Of a DNA stretch of 41,239 nucleotides, positions 21,326-29,756 are shown in pieces. The notes below the pieces were generated by a model. The model saw only the letters and a program-made list of their open reading frames with translations, ran no database searches and was not told the origin of the DNA. A program made the translations under genes and the position numbers. The first letter of the stretch is position 1. The number at the start of each line of letters is the position of its first letter. The DNA is from Rhodospirillales bacterium. GTDB lineage: Bacteria; Pseudomonadota; Alphaproteobacteria; Reyranellales; Reyranellaceae. Where the stretch lies: contig WHTW01000062.1 of NCBI GenBank assembly GCA_009377525.1, positions 1 through 41,239 of the forward strand. The letters run 5' to 3'.

Positions 21326-22570
21326 GTGCTGCTCTCGGCCATCGACCTCATCGCCTTCCTCTGCCTGGCCATCCAGTTCGTCATCGCCGGCTACTTCCTC
21401 TACCTGATCTACTGGTCGATCGAGTTGCCGGCGGCGGACGGTTCCTTGCCGGCCCCGCCGGACGAGCTGCCGCGCGTGCTGGTGCAGATCCCGGTCTACA
21501 ACGAGCCGGTGGTGATCGATCGCGTGCTTGCCGCCGCCGCCGCCCTCGACTGGCCGCGCGACAAGCTCGTCGTGCAGCTCCTCGACGACAGCACCGACAT
21601 CACCTCCGACATCGCCGTTCACTCCGTGGCGCGGCTGAAGCGTGACGGCGTCGACGTCGCCCATATCCAGCGCGACGACCGCAGCGGCTTCAAGGCCGGC
21701 GCCCTGGCCGAGGGCCTGAAGCTCTGCGATGCGCCCTATGTCGTCGTGTTCGACGCCGACTTCGTGCCGGAGCCGGGCTGGTTGCGCGGCGCCATGGCGG
21801 CGTTGCTGGCCGAGCCGCGCGCCGCCTTCGTGCAGACCCGCATCGAATGGGGCAACGGCGAGAAGAACTGGCTCACGCGTGCGCAACGCCTGATGCAGGA
21901 CGCCCATTTCGCCGTCGAGCAGGATGTCCGCGCCCGCCGCGGCGTGCCCTTCCAGTTCAACGGCACCGGCGGCATCTGGCGGCGCGCCGCGGTCGAGGAG
22001 GCGGGCGGCTGGTCGCATGACACCCTGTCGGAGGACCTCGACCTGGTGCTCCGCACGTCGCTCAAGGGCTGGCACGGCGTCTTCCTCATGGAACCGCACG
22101 TGGTCGGCGAGCTGCCGGCCAAGCTCGACGATTTCAGCGCTCAGCAGAGCCGTTGGTCCAAAGGCTTCATGCAGGTCGCGCGCAAGCTGCTCGGCCCGAT
22201 CTGGAGCTCGGACTGGTCGGGCGAGGCCAAGTTCACGACCACCGTGGCGCTCGGCCAGCAGCTCATCTTCCCAGTGCTGGCCGTGAGCATCGTTGTGCTG
22301 GTCCTGTCTGCGATCGGCCATGGCCATCTGCCGGTCTTCTTCCGCTTCCTGTTGTGGCTATGGTTCATCGCCATGCTGGCGGTATTGTTCGGCATGACCC
22401 TCGGTGCCTGGCGACGGCTGAAGCGTGGCGGCCTCGGGCGTTACCTCGTCACGGCGGCCAGTGTGCCGGCCTTGATCGTCTATCTTGCCGCCGCCAACGC
22501 TGGCCCGATCGTCGGCGCCGTGTTCGGGCGCAAGACCGAGTTCAACCGCACGCCCAAGGCAGGCACGTGA
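21326..22570 (+). CDS. membrane GT2 glycosyltransferase, CslA/mannan-synthase-like (first of a pair)
   Basis: This 414-residue membrane glycosyltransferase 2 is closest by motif to the CslA (glucomannan 4-beta-mannosyltransferase) and cellulose-synthase-like group. One helix (about 8-30) precedes the catalytic domain: VLVQIPVYNE (51-60), LLDDSTD (85-91), RSGFKAGAL, the FDADF motif (Asp143/Asp145), VQTRIEW, FNGTGGIWRR, SEDLDL (Asp237) and QQSRW, the QxxRW motif (273-277). About four C-terminal helices follow. All residues expected for processive beta-glycan synthesis are present. The donor is not proven; GDP-mannose is plausible because manC is nearby. It starts at a GTG and overlaps the next gene as TGATG. 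It ends in FNRTPKAGT, a tail shared with its neighbour. Confidence 0.88.
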   Translation: MLLSAIDLIAFLCLAIQFVIAGYFLYLIYWSIELPAADGSLPAPPDELPRVLVQIPVYNEPVVIDRVLAAAAALDWPRDKLVVQLLDDSTDITSDIAVHSVARLKRDGVDVAHIQRDDRSGFKAGALAEGLKLCDAPYVVVFDADFVPEPGWLRGAMAALLAEPRAAFVQTRIEWGNGEKNWLTRAQRLMQDAHFAVEQDVRARRGVPFQFNGTGGIWRRAAVEEAGGWSHDTLSEDLDLVLRTSLKGWHGVFLMEPHVVGELPAKLDDFSAQQSRWSKGFMQVARKLLGPIWSSDWSGEAKFTTTVALGQQLIFPVLAVSIVVLVLSAIGHGHLPVFFRFLLWLWFIAMLAVLFGMTLGAWRRLKRGGLGRYLVTAASVPALIVYLAAANAGPIVGAVFGRKTEFNRTPKAGT

Positions 22571-23868
22571 TGGCTATCGTCGCCACCCTGGCGCTGCTGG
22601 TCGCCGCGGTCTTCGCGGGGTGTTGCTTGCTGCTGGCGGCCTTCGTCGGCAGCCTGCTCTACATGGTGGTCCTGCACCATCGCCTGAAGGAGCGGGGGCT
22701 GCGCCGCGAGGAGGAGCTGCTGGCCACGCCGTTGCCGCACGATTCGGAGCTGCCGCATGTCGTGGTGCAGATCCCGTCCTTCAACGAAGGCGGCGTGTTG
22801 CGGCGTGGCATCGAGGCGGCAGCCCGGCTCGACTGGCCGCGCGACAAGCTGCACATCCAGGTGCTCGACGACAGCACCGACGAGACCGCCGAGCTCACCC
22901 GCACCGTGGTGGCCGAGCTCAAGGCGAAAGGGTTCGACATCGTCGCTCTGCAGCGCACCGACCGCTCGGGCTTCAAGGGCGGCGCCCTGCATGAGGCCAT
23001 GCAGCAGACGCCGCACGACTACTTCGCGATCTTCGACGTCGACTACGTGCCGTCGCCCGACTTCTTGCGTATCTGCATGCGGCCGTTCTTCGCCAATCTC
23101 AACTGGGCGTTCGTCCAGGCGCGCTTCGATTTCCTCAATCCGCACGAGAATGCACTCACCGAGATGCAGATGGTGACCCTCGACGCCCATCTCGGGATCG
23201 AGCAGGCGACCCGCTGCTGGGCCGGCCATCCGCTGCCCTTCAATGGCACCTGCGGCATCTGGCAGCGCGCCGCCATCGAGGCCGGCGGCGGCTGGAAGGG
23301 CGACACCGTCACCGAGGACCTCGACCTCACCTATCGCGGCTGGGTCAAGGGCTGGCGGGCGCTGTTCCTGACCAGCGTGCCGGTGCCGGGCGAGCTGCCG
23401 GCCGACACCAAGACCTGGCTGCGCCAGCAGCAGCGTTGGCAGGACGGCTTCCGGCACGTCGGGCTGCGCATGGTCTGGCCGATCCTGAGGAACCGCGACA
23501 TCACGCCGTCATCGAAGGCCGCCGCGCTCCTGCATCTCTGCATGTCGCTCAACCAGCCGGTGCTGCTGGTTGGTGTCGTGTCGGGCCTGCTGGCGGGATT
23601 GCTGGCGCCGTCCCTGGTGCCGCTGCTCCTGACGCTGTTCTTCGTGACCCTGGCCTGGGTCCTGTTCTGCGCTACCACCTTCCTGCGCGCCGGCCACAAC
23701 TTCATCCGCGGCGGTGAGATGTCGCCCGCGCGCTTTGCCCTGGTCCTGCTGCGCTTCGTCGGCGGCCAGGTGGCGATGCTGGTGCGCTCGTTGGGCGTCC
23801 ACATCAACAAGCGGCTGAACCGGCGCAAGCCCATCGTCTTCGACCGTACCCCCAAGCGCGGCGCGTGA
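22570..23868 (+). CDS. membrane GT2 glycosyltransferase, CslA/mannan-synthase-like (second of a pair)
   Basis: This 432-residue paralogue of the preceding gene has the same layout. The helix at about 8-34 is followed by VVVQIPSFNE, VLDDSTD, RSGFKGGAL, IFDVDYVP (Asp156/Asp158), FNGTCGIWQR, TEDLDL (248-253) and QQQRW (286-290). About four membrane helices follow, then the tail FDRTPKRGA. The second acidic motif is DVD rather than the DAD of the first copy. The ATG at 22570 overlaps the previous stop by one base, so the two are translationally coupled and may work as a pair, for example with different donors or as alternating transferases. A longer frame running back to 22153 lies inside the first gene and is a shadow. 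It is convergent with the amidinotransferase gene 40 bases away. Confidence 0.88.
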   Translation: MAIVATLALLVAAVFAGCCLLLAAFVGSLLYMVVLHHRLKERGLRREEELLATPLPHDSELPHVVVQIPSFNEGGVLRRGIEAAARLDWPRDKLHIQVLDDSTDETAELTRTVVAELKAKGFDIVALQRTDRSGFKGGALHEAMQQTPHDYFAIFDVDYVPSPDFLRICMRPFFANLNWAFVQARFDFLNPHENALTEMQMVTLDAHLGIEQATRCWAGHPLPFNGTCGIWQRAAIEAGGGWKGDTVTEDLDLTYRGWVKGWRALFLTSVPVPGELPADTKTWLRQQQRWQDGFRHVGLRMVWPILRNRDITPSSKAAALLHLCMSLNQPVLLVGVVSGLLAGLLAPSLVPLLLTLFFVTLAWVLFCATTFLRAGHNFIRGGEMSPARFALVLLRFVGGQVAMLVRSLGVHINKRLNRRKPIVFDRTPKRGA

Positions 23869-23908
23869 GGCCCTGCGTTTCCGACGTCGATAAGTCTGGA
23901 AGCAGATG

Positions 23909-24886
23909 TTAGTGGAGCACGCTCTCGCGTAGCAGCGGATGGTGCGCGCAGCGCAGGCCGCCGCCGTAGCCGATCGGCCCGTCGAAGTCGATTGGGATAA
24001 CGTCGATCCCACGTTGCCGCAGTTCGCCGATTGCGCGGGGATTGCCTGAATCGACGACGACGCGGCCAGGCTCGAGGATCAGCGCGTTGGTGGCGAGCAG
24101 ATTGGCCTCGGCGGCCGACACGGCGATCTTGTCCCAGTCGCGCAGCGCGTTCGGCAGGCCATCTATGAACTTTTCGGGGCACCAGATCAGCAGGCCTGGT
24201 TTGACCAGCGACAGGCAGCAGTCGAGGTGCAGCACGTTCGATTTCAAGGCTACCGGGATCACCCGGTAGCCGTCGCCCAGCAGCGCCTGCAGCCAGTCGA
24301 TGCCGGCCAGGTCGGAGGCGCAGCCCGAGATGGCGACATAGATCTCGCGGCCGTTCAGCAGCACGTCACCACCCTCCAGGAAGGGGCCGTCGACGCAGCC
24401 TGGCGAGCCAAGCGGCACGCTCGACCAGCGGGCCCCGCGCTGCTGCACCATCTGCTGGATGACCGGCCTCAGCCCATAGCGCTCGCGCTGGCGGCAGAGC
24501 AGGCGTAGCGAGGCGTCGATCACGTGGTCGGCGATCACGATCATGCCGTCGCGCGGGAAGATCTGGGCGCCCTCGCCGTTGGGCGCGAGGAAGGTGCGCT
24601 CGGGATCGCGCAGGCGTTCCGGCCGATGCACGACGACGCCCTCGCGGGCCACCAACTCGGCCAGCGCATCGACCTGGCGCTCGCAACGCTTGGCCCAGTC
24701 GGCGTCGATGTCGATCAGCCGGCGGCCGGCGTTGCGGCGGCAGAAGTCGCGCACGTCCTCCACCATCCAGCGCATCGACTCTTCTTCGAAGATCACGAAG
24801 TCCTCGGCCGGGGAGATGCCGATCACGACCTCGCGCAGCGTGCCCCATTCGTGGTGGGCGCCGAAGCCCGCGCTAGACGCGGGCAT
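23909..24886 (-). CDS. amidinotransferase, glycine-amidinotransferase (GATM/StrB)-like
   Basis: This 325-residue protein belongs to the amidinotransferase / guanidino-modifying superfamily. It opens with EWGTLREVVIG and has FPRDGMIVIADHVIDA (from 110), FLEGGDVLLNGREIYV (Glu171, Asp174), NVLHLDCCLSLVKPG (His220, Asp222) and GGGLRCAHHPLL (Cys313). Asp174, His220 and Cys313 align with the Asp-His-Cys triad of glycine amidinotransferase. The segment after FPRD (RERYGLRPVIQQM) is also closest to that group and to StrB of streptomycin synthesis, rather than to arginine deiminase. It probably moves an amidino group from arginine to an amine, or hydrolyses a guanidine. Its ATG lies 14 bases inside the 3' end of manC, so the two are co-expressed. 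The acceptor is unknown. Confidence 0.85.
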   Translation of the reverse strand: MPASSAGFGAHHEWGTLREVVIGISPAEDFVIFEEESMRWMVEDVRDFCRRNAGRRLIDIDADWAKRCERQVDALAELVAREGVVVHRPERLRDPERTFLAPNGEGAQIFPRDGMIVIADHVIDASLRLLCRQRERYGLRPVIQQMVQQRGARWSSVPLGSPGCVDGPFLEGGDVLLNGREIYVAISGCASDLAGIDWLQALLGDGYRVIPVALKSNVLHLDCCLSLVKPGLLIWCPEKFIDGLPNALRDWDKIAVSAAEANLLATNALILEPGRVVVDSGNPRAIGELRQRGIDVIPIDFDGPIGYGGGLRCAHHPLLRESVLH

Positions 24887-26279
24887 AGATGTCTTCGTAG
24901 CGGATGATGTCGTCTTCCTCGAGATAGTCGCCGGTCTGGACCTCGACCACCTCGAGCGGCTCGCTGCCGGGATTGGCCAGGCGATGGATGCCGCCCATCG
25001 GGATGTAGATCGATTCGTTCTCGTGCAGGGTCATGATCTTGCCGTCGAGCGTGACCTCGGCCGTGCCCTTGACCACGACCCAGTGCTCGGCGCGGCGCTT
25101 GTGGCTTTGCAGGCTGAGCTTGCCCTTGGGATTGACGGTGAGCCGCTTGGCGCGGAAGCGCTCGCCACGGTCGATGTCCTGGTAGCTGCCCCACGGCCGG
25201 TGCATTACGGCATGCTCGGTGGCGGCCTTGTGCTTGCCGTCCGACATGCGCTGCACGACGTCCTTCAGGCGCGGGAGGTTGTCGCGATGGCCAACCAGGA
25301 CGGCGTCGTTCATCGCCACCACCACCACCTCCTCGACGCCGATCACCGCCGTCAGCGGCCCGTCCGAGCGGACATAGGAGTTGCGCACATGGTCGATCTC
25401 GACCGGACCCTCGGTGACGTTGCCCGCGCTGTCGGCCTCGCCGACGTCGAGCAGGGCATCCCAGGTGCCGAGGTCGGACCAGCGGAACCTGGCCGGCACC
25501 ACCCAGCACTTGTCGGTGCGTTCCATGACGGCGTAGTCGATCGACTTGGCCGGCGCCTTCTTGAAGGCCTCGGCATCCAGGAACACCGTCGAGCCCGTCT
25601 TCTTGGCCTTGGCCACCGCTTCCTCGGCGGCCGCGGCCATGGCGGGCTCGAAGCGCGCCATCTCCGACAGCAGCACCTCGGGCGCGAACAGGAAGTAGCT
25701 CGCGTTCCAGAACAGGCCCTCGGCGATGTAGCGCAGCGCCGTCTGGGCGTTGGGCTTCTCGACGAAGGCCGTGACCTTCTGCGCCTCGCCGAGCCGCTCG
25801 CCACCTGGCCGGATATAGCCGTAGCCGGTCTTGGGCTCGGTGGGCGGGATACCGAAGGTGACGATGCCGCCGCGCTGCACCGCGGCGAGCCCTTCGCGAC
25901 AGGCGGCGCGGAATTCCTCGACGCCGATCACCATGTGGTCGGACGCCATGGCCAGGACCGCCTTGGCGCCCTGCGTGCGGGCATAGGCCGCTGCGGCTGC
26001 CATGGCCGGCCCCGAATCGCGCCGCTCGGGCTCGACGACGATGTCGATTTCGACGCCGATCTCCTTGGCCTGTTGCTCGGCCATGAAGCGATAGGAATCA
26101 TTGGTCGCGATCACCGGCCGTCCGAACAGGCCGCGGTCGGCGACCCGCAGCAGCGTCTGATGGAAGGTCGACTGCTTGCCCAGAAGCGGCACGAACTGCT
26201 TGGGCATGCTTTCGCGCGACAGGGGCCACAGGCGCTTGCCGGAGCCTCCAACCAGGATGATGGGCGTAATGGACGACAT
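24873..26279 (-). CDS. manC: mannose-1-phosphate guanylyltransferase / mannose-6-phosphate isomerase
   Basis: This bifunctional enzyme makes GDP-mannose: a type II phosphomannose isomerase fused to GDP-mannose pyrophosphorylase, as in ManC/AlgA. The 468-residue length fits. The nucleotidyltransferase domain begins ITPIILVGGSGKRLWPLSRE, binds the sugar phosphate through FVEKP, and includes WNASYFLFAPEVLL. The C-terminal cupin carries PWGSYQDIDRGERFRAKRL and QSHKRRAEHWVVVKGTA, with the His and Glu metal ligands of the isomerase. The start at 26279 (MSSITPIILVGG) matches relatives; an upstream frame extension to 26363 runs through the promoter. It is the only nucleotide-sugar synthesis gene in the window and lies beside two mannan-synthase-like genes. 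Confidence 0.95.
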   Translation of the reverse strand: MSSITPIILVGGSGKRLWPLSRESMPKQFVPLLGKQSTFHQTLLRVADRGLFGRPVIATNDSYRFMAEQQAKEIGVEIDIVVEPERRDSGPAMAAAAAYARTQGAKAVLAMASDHMVIGVEEFRAACREGLAAVQRGGIVTFGIPPTEPKTGYGYIRPGGERLGEAQKVTAFVEKPNAQTALRYIAEGLFWNASYFLFAPEVLLSEMARFEPAMAAAAEEAVAKAKKTGSTVFLDAEAFKKAPAKSIDYAVMERTDKCWVVPARFRWSDLGTWDALLDVGEADSAGNVTEGPVEIDHVRNSYVRSDGPLTAVIGVEEVVVVAMNDAVLVGHRDNLPRLKDVVQRMSDGKHKAATEHAVMHRPWGSYQDIDRGERFRAKRLTVNPKGKLSLQSHKRRAEHWVVVKGTAEVTLDGKIMTLHENESIYIPMGGIHRLANPGSEPLEVVEVQTGDYLEEDDIIRYEDIYARV

Positions 26280-26334
26280 CGGGGGCTTTCGTTGCTGGGC
26301 GGCCGGGCCGGGGCTAGGCCGCGTGACGAGGCGC

Positions 26335-26363
26335 GATATAGCCCAACGGGCGGGCCCGGCCAA
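26335..26363 (-). promoter_or_regulatory. putative sigma-70 promoter of manC
   Basis: On the minus strand TTGGCC (26358-26363) and TATATC (26335-26340) are separated by exactly 17 bases, 56 bases upstream of the manC start. It lies in the 105-base gap after the channel gene, suggesting manC does not depend on read-through. Confidence 0.5.
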
Positions 26364-26384
26364 TGGTCCCGGAACGGCGTCTTG

Positions 26385-27575
26385 TCATCGCCTGCCGGCC
26401 GCCTGGCGTTCCAGGTTCTCCTCGCGCCGCCGTTTGGCCTCGATTTCGACCGCCTCGGCGAGTTTGGGGATGTGCGAGGCGATCTCGTAGAAGTCGCTGG
26501 CGTAGAGCACCAGCAGCGTGGTCGGCCGCGTCGTCGATACCGTCGCCGAGCGCGGCTGGCGCTCGAGCAGCGCCATTTCGCCGAAGAACGCGCCTTCGCC
26601 CAGCCGCACCGAGCCGCCGTTCGGCAGGCGGACCTCGACCTCGCCGCTACTGATGAAGAACATGGAATCGCCGGGATCACCGCGGCGCACCACGGTGATG
26701 CGCTGCGGGTAGTAGCGGGTGCGCAGCTTGCCCACGATCTCCGACAGGGTGACGACGCCCAGCGAAGCAAACAGCGGCACGCGCGCCACCTGCTCCCATA
26801 CCCGCAGATACTCGCGCCGACGCTCCTCCTGGGCGAAGCCGGTGGCGAGCACGCCGGTCATCAAGGCCAGCACGGCGATGCCCGAGATCATCAGCAGAGA
26901 GCCGATGAGGCGGCCACCCAGCGTCAACGGCACGACGTCGCCGTAGCCCGTCGTGGTCAGGGTGACGACCGCCCACCACATGGCGCCCGGCAGCGAACCG
27001 AATTGCTCGGGTTGCTTCACGCGTTCGAAGACATGCGCGGCGGTAGCCGCTATCATCAGCAGGATGGCGAACAGGATCAGCACGCTGGCGATCGGCGCGC
27101 GCTCGTTGGACACGACGCGGGCGAGCGTGCTGAAGGCCGGCGCGTGCAGGCCGACCTTGAGGATCCAGAGGATGCAGAAGACCGAAGCGGCGTCCGTTCC
27201 AGTGATGGCGTAGCCGCCGAACAACATGAAGGCCGGCAGGACGGCCAGCAAGCCGATGAGTCCCTGGATCGACACAGCCCAATGCAGCCGCGCCTTGGCC
27301 GGCGAATCCTGATCGTAGCGCGGCGTTTCCGGTGCGACCCATAGGCGCGTCAGGTACTCGACGAAGAAGATGAACGTGACGGTCCAGATGACGATGCGCA
27401 GGACCTGTCGGACCTGCCCATGCAGCCCGTCGACCGACAGCAGGATCACGGAGAACAGGCCGATGCCGAGCACGATCAGGTGGGCCACCCGGACCTGGCG
27501 GGCGGCGGGTGTGGGGTCGCTGTAGCGCAGCAGGGCGTAGAGTCGCGCCCGCAAAGTCGGGGCCGTGGCCGTCAC
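26385..27575 (-). CDS. cyclic-nucleotide-gated potassium channel, MloK1-like
   Basis: This 396-residue inner-membrane channel (from the GTG at 27575) is strikingly like MloK1 of Mesorhizobium loti. It has helices S1-S4, a fourth helix without the arginine array of voltage sensors (FCILWILKVGLHAPAFSTL), and the pore segment EQFGSLPGAMWWAVVTL, followed by the K+ filter TTGYGD (208-213). S6 ends ATGFAQEERRREY, and a C-terminal cyclic-nucleotide-binding domain follows. Its phosphate-binding cassette is FFGEMALLERQPRSAT, keeping the Glu and Arg (Arg342) that hold the cyclic nucleotide. A TTG at 27611 would add 12 residues; neither start has a clear ribosome site. It is divergent from hyuA. Confidence 0.9.
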   Translation of the reverse strand: MTATAPTLRARLYALLRYSDPTPAARQVRVAHLIVLGIGLFSVILLSVDGLHGQVRQVLRIVIWTVTFIFFVEYLTRLWVAPETPRYDQDSPAKARLHWAVSIQGLIGLLAVLPAFMLFGGYAITGTDAASVFCILWILKVGLHAPAFSTLARVVSNERAPIASVLILFAILLMIAATAAHVFERVKQPEQFGSLPGAMWWAVVTLTTTGYGDVVPLTLGGRLIGSLLMISGIAVLALMTGVLATGFAQEERRREYLRVWEQVARVPLFASLGVVTLSEIVGKLRTRYYPQRITVVRRGDPGDSMFFISSGEVEVRLPNGGSVRLGEGAFFGEMALLERQPRSATVSTTRPTTLLVLYASDFYEIASHIPKLAEAVEIEAKRRREENLERQAAGRR

Positions 27576-27667
27576 GCTGCGACCATAGGCATCCTGGCCT
27601 GCGAATTGCAACGCAGGGGGCGCCGGTCTACGGTCGCGCCCGTTTTGCAGGATATGGGTCTGGATTC

Positions 27668-27674
27668 AAGGTGG
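27668..27674 (+). promoter_or_regulatory. ribosome binding site deciding the hyuA start
   Basis: AAGGTGG lies 8 bases before the TTG at 27683. The in-frame GTG at 27671 is inside this site, so it is unlikely to be the start. Confidence 0.6.
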
Positions 27675-27682
27675 TCAGGGAT

Positions 27683-29749
27683 TTGCGGATTGCCGTCGAC
27701 ATCGGCGGCACGTTCACGGACGTGGTGTTGGAAGAGGGCGGGAAGCGGCTGACGCGCAAGCTGCTGACCACGCCGCAGCGGCCCGAGCAGGCGGTTCTCG
27801 ACGGTGTGCGGCTGATCCTGGCCGATGCCGGGCGCGGCTTCGGCGACGTCGCTGTGTTCGTGCACGGCACGACGCTCGCCACCAACGCCGTGATCGAGCG
27901 GCGCGGCGCGCGCACGGCGCTGCTGGCCACCGAGGGCTTTCGCGATGTGCTCGATATCGCCAACGAGAGCCGCTACGACCAGTACGACCTCGCCATCGAG
28001 AAGCCCAGGCCGCTGGTGCCGCGGGCGCTGCGCTTCACGGTGCCCGAGCGCATGGATGTGCACGGCCAGGTCCGCCTGGCGCTCGACGAGAAGGCCGTGC
28101 GCGACGCCGCGCGCAGGCTCAAGGCCGACGGCGTGGAAAGCGTCGCCGTCGCCTACATGCACGCCTACGCCAATCCGGCGCACGAACGGCGCACGCGCGA
28201 CATCCTGAAGGAAGAGCTGCCCGGCCTGTGGATCACACTGGCGAGCGAGGCCTGCCCCGAGGTGCGCGAGTACGAGCGCACCTCGACCGCGGTCGCCAAC
28301 GCCTATGTTCAGCCATTGATGGACTCCTATCTCGAGCGCATGCAGGCCGCCCTCGCGGCGGAGAAATTCACGGGCATGATCTATCTCCTGACGTCGGGCG
28401 GCGGTCTCACCGCCATCGCCACGGCGCGGCGCTATCCGGTGCGGCTGGTCGAATCGGGCCCGGCCGGAGGCGCGATTTTTGCAGCACAAGTGGCGGCCCG
28501 CGCCGGCGAGGCGCGGGCGCTCAGCTACGACATGGGTGGCACCACGGCCAAGATCTGCCTGATCGACGACTACAAGCCGCATACCGCGCGACTGTTCGAG
28601 GTCGATCGCGCCGCACGATTCCTCAAGGGATCGGGGCTGCCTGTGCGCATCCCGGTCATCGAGATGGTCGAGATCGGCGCGGGCGGCGGCTCGATCGCGC
28701 GCCTCGATGCCCTGAAGCGCGTGACGGTGGGACCGGAGAGCGCCGGTGCCGAGCCCGGTCCGGCCTGCTACGGCCGCGGCGGCACGCACCCCGCGGTGAC
28801 CGACGCCAACGTCGTGCTGGGCACCATCGATCCGCACGACTTTGCCGGTGGCAGCATCAAGCTCGATCTCGATGAGGCCAAGGGCGCGCTGGAGCGCGAC
28901 GTCGCCGAGGGCCTCGGCCTGTCGACCGACATGGCGGCCTATGCCGTCTACGAGATGGTGTCGGAGAACATGGCCAGTGCGGCGCGTGTGCACGCCGTCG
29001 AGCGCGGCGCCGTGGTCAACCAGTACAATCTCATCGCCTTCGGCGGCGGCGCGCCATTGCATGCCGCGCGAGTCGCCGAGAAGATCGGCGTCAAGCGCGT
29101 GATCGTGCCGCCCAATGCCGGCGTCGGCTCGGCGGTGGGCTTCCTCGCGGCGCCGGTCTCCTACGAGCTGGTGCGCAGCCGCTACATGCGGCTCGACGCT
29201 TTCGATGCTGCGGTTGGCAGCGCGCTTCTCGAGGAGATGAGCGAGGAGGCCACGGCCTTGGTGGCGGCCGGTGCGCGCGGCATGGCGACCTTCGAGCGCC
29301 GCGTGGCCTTCATGCGCTATGTCGGCCAGGGCCATGAGATCGTCGTCGAACTGCCGCCGCGACCCCTGCAGGCGTCCGACGCTCAGGCGCTGCGCGAGGC
29401 CTATGAGCGCGACTACGCCGTTCTGTTCGAACGCCACATCCCCAACGCCGCCATCGAGATTCTGAGCTGGTCGGTCCAGGTCTCGACCGAGGCCAAGCTG
29501 CCGGCCAAGCAGGGGGCCGCCCCTGCCGTGCCGTCGCCCAAGCCGGTTGGCAAGCGGCCGGTCTTCGACGGCCGCAGCGGCCGCACCACCGAGGTCCCGG
29601 TCTATCGCCGCGAAGCCCTGCCGCCGGGCAGCGCCTTCCCGGGCCCGGCGATCGTCGCCGAGGACGAGACATCGACCTATATTTCGGCCAGTTTTGCCGC
29701 GCATATCGATGCCAGTGGCTGTATCGTCATGGACCGCAAGGACGCGTGA
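27683..29749 (+). CDS. hyuA: hydantoinase/oxoprolinase family, subunit A (HyuA-like)
   Basis: This is the ATP-binding subunit of an ATP-dependent hydantoinase / 5-oxoprolinase / acetone-carboxylase-type enzyme, with 688 residues. From the TTG at 27683 it begins MRIAVDIGGTFTDVV, the classic actin-fold phosphate-binding start of the family. Further family segments are FVHGTTLATNAVIERRGA, LTSGGGLTA, LVESGPAGGAIFAA, SYDMGGTTAKICLI and AFGGGAPLHAARVA. A longer frame back to 27509 overlaps the divergent channel gene and is not supported. hyuB follows 7 bases after the stop. Family members open cyclic amides such as hydantoin, N-methylhydantoin or 5-oxoproline at the cost of ATP; which one is used here cannot be told. 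Confidence 0.92.
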   Translation: MRIAVDIGGTFTDVVLEEGGKRLTRKLLTTPQRPEQAVLDGVRLILADAGRGFGDVAVFVHGTTLATNAVIERRGARTALLATEGFRDVLDIANESRYDQYDLAIEKPRPLVPRALRFTVPERMDVHGQVRLALDEKAVRDAARRLKADGVESVAVAYMHAYANPAHERRTRDILKEELPGLWITLASEACPEVREYERTSTAVANAYVQPLMDSYLERMQAALAAEKFTGMIYLLTSGGGLTAIATARRYPVRLVESGPAGGAIFAAQVAARAGEARALSYDMGGTTAKICLIDDYKPHTARLFEVDRAARFLKGSGLPVRIPVIEMVEIGAGGGSIARLDALKRVTVGPESAGAEPGPACYGRGGTHPAVTDANVVLGTIDPHDFAGGSIKLDLDEAKGALERDVAEGLGLSTDMAAYAVYEMVSENMASAARVHAVERGAVVNQYNLIAFGGGAPLHAARVAEKIGVKRVIVPPNAGVGSAVGFLAAPVSYELVRSRYMRLDAFDAAVGSALLEEMSEEATALVAAGARGMATFERRVAFMRYVGQGHEIVVELPPRPLQASDAQALREAYERDYAVLFERHIPNAAIEILSWSVQVSTEAKLPAKQGAAPAVPSPKPVGKRPVFDGRSGRTTEVPVYRREALPPGSAFPGPAIVAEDETSTYISASFAAHIDASGCIVMDRKDA

Positions 29750-29756
29750 GGAAAGC

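Noticed and set aside
27509..27682. N-terminal extension of hyuA by 58 residues
   Set aside because: It overlaps the divergent channel gene and lacks family similarity. The family's usual start and a ribosome site sit at 27683.
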